A stretch of DNA of 64,000 nt from Flavobacteriia bacterium (GTDB taxonomy: Bacteria > Bacteroidota > Bacteroidia > Flavobacteriales > Flavobacteriaceae): the NCBI GenBank assembly GCA_004293045.1, contig RDXY01000005.1:1-64000 (forward strand), in the 5' to 3' direction. Position 1 is the first letter of the stretch; every line of letters begins with the position of its first letter. The notes beneath the pieces were generated by a model that made no database searches, had not been told where the DNA came from, and was given only the letters and a program-made list of their open reading frames with translations. Of this stretch, positions 57,905-64,000 are shown one piece after another. The position numbers and the translations under genes are program-made.

Positions 57905-58530
57905 GCGATTTTTTCAAAATTAAATCCTTTACGTTTTAATGTTTCAATGGTTTTTTCTAAACTATTGAGTACATTTTCTTTTGCCTTATGGCTATCATGA
58001 AATACAATTATACTTCCAGAAGAAACATTTTGTATTACATTTTCGTAACACATTTCTGCCGAAATACTTGCGTTATAATCTTTACTTACTACATCCCACA
58101 TAATTATTTTATAACCTAATTTTCTTAATTTGTAGGATTGCCACGGTGTAATTTTACCATAAGGCGGTCTGAAAATTTGTGAATTTTGAATGGTAAATTG
58201 TGAATTTAGTTTCATTCTACAAGCTTCTGTATTACTTATGTATATTTTTGTAGGTGTATTCCAACCCTTTAAATGACTATAGGTATGATTTCCTACAGCA
58301 TGCTGTTTGGAAAGAATTTTCTGAACGATTTCTGGGTGTTTTCTAACATTGTCACCAATACAAAAAAAGGTAGCTTTGATGTGATGTTTGTCTAAAATTT
58401 CTAAAACTTTTTCAGTTATTTCAGGCGTTGGTCCGTCATCAAAAGTTAAATAAATAGTATTTTCAGTATTCGGAATATTCCAAACCTGATTGAAAAATAA
58501 GTGTTTTATTATTTTAGGAACTTTTATCAT
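57901..58530 (-). CDS. Polysaccharide deacetylase family protein
   Basis: YLTFDDGPTPEITEKVLEIL, HAVGNHTYSHLKGW, FRPPYGKITP; start trimmed to MIKVPKII because the longer ORF start crosses a terminator. Confidence 0.92.
   Translation of the reverse strand: MIKVPKIIKHLFFNQVWNIPNTENTIYLTFDDGPTPEITEKVLEILDKHHIKATFFCIGDNVRKHPEIVQKILSKQHAVGNHTYSHLKGWNTPTKIYISNTEACRMKLNSQFTIQNSQIFRPPYGKITPWQSYKLRKLGYKIIMWDVVSKDYNASISAEMCYENVIQNVSSGSIIVFHDSHKAKENVLNSLEKTIETLKRKGFNFEKIA
58171..58214. repeat. Heptanucleotide tract inside polysaccharide deacetylase gene
   Basis: Minus strand AAATTCA-CAATTTA-CCATTCA-AAATTCA-CAAATTT, period 7. Confidence 0.8.
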
Positions 58531-58561
58531 AAAAAAAGCCATTCTATGGAATGGCTTATGT
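58530..58561 (-). terminator. Terminator of the DUF2723 gene
   Basis: Minus strand CATAAGCCATTCCATAGAATGGCTTTTTTTATG. Confidence 0.75.
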
Positions 58562-58567
58562 ATTTGT

Positions 58568-61500
58568 TTATTCAATTTCTCTTTTGTATTCGCCCATCAT
58601 ATTGTTAAAATTATTGAATTTTACACGTTGTGAAAAATAAAACTCAAAATCTCCATTTTCCTGAGCTAATAATAATAACGAACGATAAATATCAATTTCT
58701 CTATGAATTTCCCTACGATAAAATGCTTTCTGTTTTTCGGATTGCGAATGAAAGAAAGTTAATTTTTCTTGATATTTTTTAATCAGTTGATTTAAGATTT
58801 TTCTCGCTTCTTCTTTTTTACCAATTTTATAATATCCTTCTGCAAAGGGTTCTACCGTTGTGTAATATTCAAAGTAATCAATTGGCATATTTTTCATAGC
58901 AATTTCAATTACTTTTTTAGCTTTATCAAATTTCTTTTCTTCAATTAAAGCTGTCATTAATCGAGATAAGTTATTTCTATAAGATAGGGCGTTTTTGCGC
59001 GTTTCTGGATCGTGATAAATTTTATCGCTTCCTGCGTTACCCCAAGTCCATTGGTTGATGATTTTGAAGGTTTTTTCTGTGTCAATATAGCCCATATCGT
59101 AAGAATTTCCTTCTTTTAGTTTGGTTCTTACGGGAACTAATTTATACACCATGCCGTCTAACTGAAGGTATTCTTTCATCCAAATATAATCGTCGGCACC
59201 AAAACTTCCTGGAGAGAAATAGATAGGTCGTTTCCAGTTGTTTTCGTTAAAAATATCTAACATTAAAATTCTGTTTTTGTAAATCGCGCCGCCTTTTAAT
59301 TTTAAATTAATTTGTGGCACAATTGAATCGTAATATTTTTTATCTACAACTTTATTTTTGATGATGTTTTGCTTGTCAATTTTAACTTTCAAATGTTCAC
59401 TTGGATAAAAATGTACAAATTGACCGTTTTTCATTTCTCTTTTAGAACAATCGTCTTTTAAGAAATCTAAAGTTAATCCTAAATCCAACGTGTCGGTTGT
59501 TCTTTCGTCAAATAAACAGTAATTTCTTTTGTCGCCCACATATTGATCATGTGTAAACGAAATAGGTACTGCATCTGATTGATTTGATTTGATTTTCATC
59601 TCATCAATATACCAATCTGTAGCTAACAAACTGGTGTTTACAATTCTAACATCCGTTCTGTATCCTTCAATTTCTTGCAAATACCACATTGGGAATGTAT
59701 CATTATCGCCAATGGTAAATAATATAGCATTAGGCTCGCAGGAATCTAAATAGGCTTTTGCCATAGCAACTGCTGTATATTTTCCGCTTCTATCATGGTC
59801 ATCCCAGTTTTCAGTTGCTAATAGTACTGGCGAAGCTAATAAAGTAGTGGCTAAAACGGCTGGAAGTGCTACTTTAGGCGATATATATTTTAAAATATAT
59901 TGATAAATGGCATATATTCCAACGCCAATCCACATCGCAAAAATATAAAACGAACCTACTAGGGCATAATCTCTTTCTCTTGGTTCAAAAGGTCTTTCGT
60001 TTAAGTAAATTTTCAAAACTAAACCGGTGAATAAAAATAAGAGTAATAAAACATAAAACGATTTCCATTCTTTTTGTGCGTGATACACCATTCCGATCAC
60101 CGCTAAAATGAATGGTAAAAAGAAATACGTATTTCTACCTTTATTATTTTTCATATCGGTAGTTAATTCGCTTTGATTATCTAAATGTAAGTTGTCAATA
60201 AAGCGGATGCCACTTAACCAATTTCCTTCTAAACTTTCATAATTTCCTTGTAAATCATTTTGTCTTCCCACAAAATTCCACATTAAATATCGAAAATACA
60301 TGTAGCCAAATTGGTATTCAAACATAAATTTCATATTGTCTGAAAACGATGGTTTTTCAATTGTTAAATAGTCACCATAGTTTTTTAGAAATTCTTCGTA
60401 TTCGTCTAATCCAAGTTTGTTTGATGCAAATTGACTTCTAAAATCAGAAACAATTTCAGTAAATTGACCTAATTTTTCTTCATTCGTTTCGCCAGTTTCT
60501 TCATCATAAAAGGCTTCATGATTTACACTAAATTCTAATGGTTTGGTAAATGTCATGTAATTTTTAGCGTGTTCTTCACTCCAAAGTCTTGGTAAAAACG
60601 CATTGTGTTTAGAATTTGGATTGTGATTGGCGTTTTTATAATTGTTGGTGATAATATATTTACCTGTTTTTTCGTCTCTTTCGTAATTTGGTTTGTCATC
60701 AGAATACGGATTTTCTTCATCAGCCCCAGCATAAGTATTAGAAAATTGAGGGCCATAAAACAACTTGGTTTCTCCGTATTGTTCTCTGTTATAGTAGGCT
60801 AAAACTTCGGCAGCATCACTAGGTTTGTTTTCATTGATATTGATATTAGAATTAGCTCTTACAGGAAGCATGATCCATGTTGAAAATCCAATTAAGATAA
60901 ATAATATGCTTAATAATAGCGTATTAAACTTTACTAATTCTTTTTTCTTGGTATATGTCAAACCATAATAAAAACCAGCTACAATTAGTAAAAAGGCAAT
61001 AATAGTTCCAGAATTAAAAGGCAATCCCATGGAATTTACTGCGAAAATTTCTGTTTTCGCAAAAAATGATAAAGTATAAGGCAATAGAAATTTAAAAATA
61101 AACATCAAAATTGATACTATCACTACATTGGCAATGATAAAGTTTTTAACTGTAATATTTTTTTGAGTTTTAAAGTAATATAGCATTCCAATTGATGGCA
61201 AAGCTAATAAGGCCAAGAAGTGCACCCCAAAAGAAAGTCCAATTACCAATGAAATTAAAATTACCCATTTATTTCCTCTTTCCGTTTCCAGTTCTTCTTC
61301 CCATTTTAGACCCAACCAAAATAATAATGCAATAAATAAAGAAGCCATAGAATATACTTCAGCTTCTACCGCATTGAACCAAAAACTATCTGTAAACGCA
61401 AAGGATAAGGCAGCAATTAATGACGCGCCTAATGTAAGTTTTGATGTTTCATTATTCCATTCAGAAGTAGCTATAACAATTTTTCGTATGATTTTTGAGG

Positions 61501-61795
61501 CCGACAAAAACATAAATAAAATGGTAAAAGCACTAGAAAACACAGAAACCATATTTACCATTAAAGCAATTTGGCTATTATCTGTGGCAAACATAGCAAA
61601 AAACGCACCTATCATTTGGTATAATGGTGCTCCCGGCGGATGTCCTACTTCTAATTTGGCAGCTGTGGCAATATATTCACCACAATCCCAAAAACTCATT
61701 GTAGGTTCTACGGTTAAAGTATAGGTAACTAATGCAATTATAAAAGCAAACCAACCCAAGTAGGTGTTCCATTTGCTGTAATTAAATGAAGTCAT
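58568..61795 (-). CDS. DUF2723 family membrane glycosyltransferase-like protein
   Basis: LTVEPTMSFWDCGEYIATAAKLEVGHPPGAPLYQMIG; multi-TM with C-terminal helical region. Confidence 0.93.
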   Translation of the reverse strand: MTSFNYSKWNTYLGWFAFIIALVTYTLTVEPTMSFWDCGEYIATAAKLEVGHPPGAPLYQMIGAFFAMFATDNSQIALMVNMVSVFSSAFTILFMFLSASKIIRKIVIATSEWNNETSKLTLGASLIAALSFAFTDSFWFNAVEAEVYSMASLFIALLFWLGLKWEEELETERGNKWVILISLVIGLSFGVHFLALLALPSIGMLYYFKTQKNITVKNFIIANVVIVSILMFIFKFLLPYTLSFFAKTEIFAVNSMGLPFNSGTIIAFLLIVAGFYYGLTYTKKKELVKFNTLLLSILFILIGFSTWIMLPVRANSNININENKPSDAAEVLAYYNREQYGETKLFYGPQFSNTYAGADEENPYSDDKPNYERDEKTGKYIITNNYKNANHNPNSKHNAFLPRLWSEEHAKNYMTFTKPLEFSVNHEAFYDEETGETNEEKLGQFTEIVSDFRSQFASNKLGLDEYEEFLKNYGDYLTIEKPSFSDNMKFMFEYQFGYMYFRYLMWNFVGRQNDLQGNYESLEGNWLSGIRFIDNLHLDNQSELTTDMKNNKGRNTYFFLPFILAVIGMVYHAQKEWKSFYVLLLLFLFTGLVLKIYLNERPFEPRERDYALVGSFYIFAMWIGVGIYAIYQYILKYISPKVALPAVLATTLLASPVLLATENWDDHDRSGKYTAVAMAKAYLDSCEPNAILFTIGDNDTFPMWYLQEIEGYRTDVRIVNTSLLATDWYIDEMKIKSNQSDAVPISFTHDQYVGDKRNYCLFDERTTDTLDLGLTLDFLKDDCSKREMKNGQFVHFYPSEHLKVKIDKQNIIKNKVVDKKYYDSIVPQINLKLKGGAIYKNRILMLDIFNENNWKRPIYFSPGSFGADDYIWMKEYLQLDGMVYKLVPVRTKLKEGNSYDMGYIDTEKTFKIINQWTWGNAGSDKIYHDPETRKNALSYRNNLSRLMTALIEEKKFDKAKKVIEIAMKNMPIDYFEYYTTVEPFAEGYYKIGKKEEARKILNQLIKKYQEKLTFFHSQSEKQKAFYRREIHREIDIYRSLLLLAQENGDFEFYFSQRVKFNNFNNMMGEYKREIE

Positions 61796-61935
61796 ATATT
61801 TGCCAAATTAATTTAGATTACAAAGAAACTATTTATTGGAGAGAATACCAATTTATTTTTTCTTAAAAATTATTTAAAAATTATTTGCAGAGTATAAAAT
61901 ATGTATTACATTTGCACTCGCAATTACAAAATAAT

Positions 61936-62006
61936 TGGTTCATGGTGTAATGGTAACACTACTGTTTTTGGTGCAGTCATTCAAGGTTCGAGTCCTTGTG
62001 AACCAA
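61936..62006 (+). tRNA. tRNA-Gln (TTG)
   Basis: TGGTTCATGGTGTAATGGTAACACTACTGTTTTTGGTGCAGTCATTCAAGGTTCGAGTCCTTGTGAACCAA. Confidence 0.95.
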
Positions 62007-62007
62007 C

Positions 62008-62040
62008 AAAAAATCCCGCTTTTTCAAGTGGGATTTTTTA
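62008..62040 (+). terminator. Terminator after tRNA-Gln
   Basis: AAAAAATCCCgctttttcaagtGGGATTTTTT. Confidence 0.7.
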
Positions 62041-62058
62041 TTTTAAAAATATTTTACA

Positions 62059-62883
62059 TTAAATTTTAAATGCAATAACGGGTCTTTTTGCGTGGTTAAC
62101 TAAGTCTTCAGAAATACTTCCGTTTAAAAAGTGAGAGATTCCTTTTCTTCCATGCGTACAAACGGCAATAACATCAGAACTTGAATCTTTTGCAAAATGT
62201 AAAATTCCTTTTTCCACATCAATGTCATTGTAAAGATGTATAGAATAATCAGAAAAGTGAAATTCTTCAATAAAGTCTTTAACTTTTTCATTTGCCATTC
62301 TAGTAGTAGTGAAATTGTTTGGCGTAATAATATGTAATAAGTTAATGTGAGCTCCAAAATATTTGGCAAAATCAACTACTTTTTCAAAAGGTTTTTTGAT
62401 TTCACTTGAAAAATCAGAGGCAAAAGTAAGTGTGTCCACTTTAAAATTGTCTTCTTCTTTTTTAATAACTAATACTGGAATTTCTGAATTTCTCACCACT
62501 TTTTCGGCATTGGAACCCACAAACATTTCGTGAAAACCACTTGCTCCATGAGAACCCATAACTACTAAATCAGCATGATGCTTTTTTCCATTTTCAATAA
62601 TTCCTTCAAAAGCCATATTAAATTGCACGATGCTTGAAACTTTAATATCATTTAAAAAATCAGCGTTTTCTAATTCTTCTAATTTGGCTACAGCTGCATT
62701 TTTAAAGAAAATTAATTCAGGAATTTCATGAGAGGTATTTAGTGCGTCATTTCCTGAAGTTGATAATTCTAACATATGAAGTAGTAGTATTTCACCATTA
62801 TTTTTTTTGGCAATTTGTGCAGCAACTTTTAAAGCATTTTCAGCATGTTTTGAAAAATCGGTAGGGACTAAAATTGTTTTCAT
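62059..62883 (-). CDS. Universal stress protein (tandem UspA domains)
   Basis: ILVPTDFSKHAENALKVA, VVMGSHGASGFHEMFVGSNAEKVVRNSEIPVLVIK, VCTHGRKGISHFLNGSISEDLVNH. Confidence 0.96.
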   Translation of the reverse strand: MKTILVPTDFSKHAENALKVAAQIAKKNNGEILLLHMLELSTSGNDALNTSHEIPELIFFKNAAVAKLEELENADFLNDIKVSSIVQFNMAFEGIIENGKKHHADLVVMGSHGASGFHEMFVGSNAEKVVRNSEIPVLVIKKEEDNFKVDTLTFASDFSSEIKKPFEKVVDFAKYFGAHINLLHIITPNNFTTTRMANEKVKDFIEEFHFSDYSIHLYNDIDVEKGILHFAKDSSSDVIAVCTHGRKGISHFLNGSISEDLVNHAKRPVIAFKI

Positions 62884-63007
62884 AGATATAAATTTAATTA
62901 CGATTTAATTATAGTATAAAGTTACAATTTTTTTTTGAATTGTTTAACTTTTTTGGAAAAATGAAATATTTGGACATTTTAAAAAAAATGTTGTATATTT
63001 GCGAAGT

Positions 63008-63062
63008 TATTTAGTAAACAACCAAATAATGAGGCACGCATTGCGTGCCTCTTTTTATAAAG
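63008..63062 (+). promoter_or_regulatory. rimP leader with terminator-like hairpin
   Basis: TATATTTG -7 box at 62994..63001; GAGGCACGCA-T-TGCGTGCCTC followed by T5 (63031..63056), immediately before rimP ATG. Confidence 0.6.
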
Positions 63063-63530
63063 ATGACATTTAAAGAAAAAGTAAAAAACCTGCTTGACAA
63101 AGCATTAGAGGATAACCCACAATTGTTTCTGATAGATTTAGATTTCTCAGAATCAAACAAAATTTCCGTTATTTTAGACGGTGATTCTGGTGTGAATTTA
63201 CAAGATTGTATTCATGTAAATAAGTTTTTAGATAGCGGTTTAGAAGCCGAAGATGTAGAATATTCTATTGAGGTTGCCTCGGCAGGTGTTTCTTCGCCAT
63301 TAAAATTGGTTAGACAATATAAAAAAAATATAGGAAGAACAGTAAAAGTAAAAACCATTTCTCAAGGTGATTTTGAAGCTTCATTATCTGATGCAGATGA
63401 AGATACTGCTACATTAACTTGGAGCGCCAGAGAACCAAAAGAAATAGGTAAAGGAAAAGTAACCGTACAAAAAACACGCTCAATTCCTTACACAGACATA
63501 AAAGAAGCAGTAGTAATAATATCATTTTAA
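63063..63530 (+). CDS. rimP: Ribosome maturation factor RimP
   Basis: SVILDGDSGVNLQDCIHVNKFLD, YSIEVASAGVSSPLKLVRQYKKNIGRTVKV; start MTFKEKVK at 63063. Confidence 0.95.
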   Translation: MTFKEKVKNLLDKALEDNPQLFLIDLDFSESNKISVILDGDSGVNLQDCIHVNKFLDSGLEAEDVEYSIEVASAGVSSPLKLVRQYKKNIGRTVKVKTISQGDFEASLSDADEDTATLTWSAREPKEIGKGKVTVQKTRSIPYTDIKEAVVIISF

Positions 63531-63544
63531 AAATAAAGCATACC

Positions 63545-64000
63545 ATGGAGAATATTGCATTAATAGATTCATTTTCAGAATTTAAAGACGACAAACTAAT
63601 CGACAGAGTTACCTTAATGGCAATTTTGGAAGACGTGTTTAGAAATGCGTTAAAAAAGAAATATGGTTCAGATGACAATTTCGATATTATCATAAATCCA
63701 GATAAAGGAGATATGGAAATTTGGAGAAACCGTGTAGTTGTAGCCGATGAAGATTTAGATCTTGAAAACGAAGAAATCACATTAACAGAAGCTAGAAAAA
63801 TCGAACCTGATTTTGAAATTGGAGAAGAAGTATCGGAAGAAGTAAAATTAATCGATTTAGGTAGAAGAGCTATTTTAGCGTTACGCCAAAATTTGATTTC
63901 TAAAATTCATGAACATGATAACACCAATCTTTACAAACAATTTAAAGATTTAATAGGTGATATATATACTGCCGAAGTACACCATGTCCGACCAAAAATG
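63545..64000 (+). CDS. nusA: Transcription termination/antitermination factor NusA (partial, runs off window)
   Basis: MENIALIDSFSEFKDDKLIDRVTLMAILEDVFRNALKKKYGSDDNFDIIINPDKGDMEIWR. Confidence 0.95.
   Translation, partial: MENIALIDSFSEFKDDKLIDRVTLMAILEDVFRNALKKKYGSDDNFDIIINPDKGDMEIWRNRVVVADEDLDLENEEITLTEARKIEPDFEIGEEVSEEVKLIDLGRRAILALRQNLISKIHEHDNTNLYKQFKDLIGDIYTAEVHHVRPKM

Noticed and set aside
61374-61724. 116-aa ORF antisense to the DUF2723 gene
   Set aside because: Antisense shadow; no independent support.
61863-61888. 11-bp A/T duplication TTAAAAATTAT upstream of tRNA-Gln
   Set aside because: Two copies in very AT-rich DNA; likely chance or simple slippage.

Overview
AT-rich chromosomal window from a Bacteroidota organism, most likely Flavobacteriaceae (Flavobacterium-like). 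The evidence is the gene families present, T9SS C-terminal sorting tails, TAnnTTTG-type -7 boxes and the absence of Shine-Dalgarno sites. Most of it is housekeeping: pckA, leuS, ftsX, uppP, truB, pyrH, frr, asnS, rpoN, gdhA, feoAB, polA, rimP-nusA, tRNA-Ser and tRNA-Gln. All product names come from reading the translations; no database search was run. The parts that look out of the ordinary are: (1) an accessory locus at 15.76-18.77 kb with a Gly-rich-linker lipoprotein, an orphan fragment resembling its C-terminus, and four tiny single-TM proteins, three of them below the ORF-track cutoff and two sharing a KLYxKxxKYLDKK tail; (2) a family of degenerate tandem tracts with a mostly 7-bp period between genes, which also appear inside leuS (twice) and a polysaccharide deacetylase gene; (3) a left-edge junction where a molybdopterin-oxidoreductase C-terminal fragment runs head-on into a dihydroorotase N-terminus; (4) a one-gene, cassette-like insertion at 44.0-44.9 kb bounded by a 14-bp inverted repeat; (5) several palindromic regulatory candidates, upstream of the DtxR/MntR-type regulator, feoAB, gdhA, rimP, and the divergent TonB receptor/nuclease pair.
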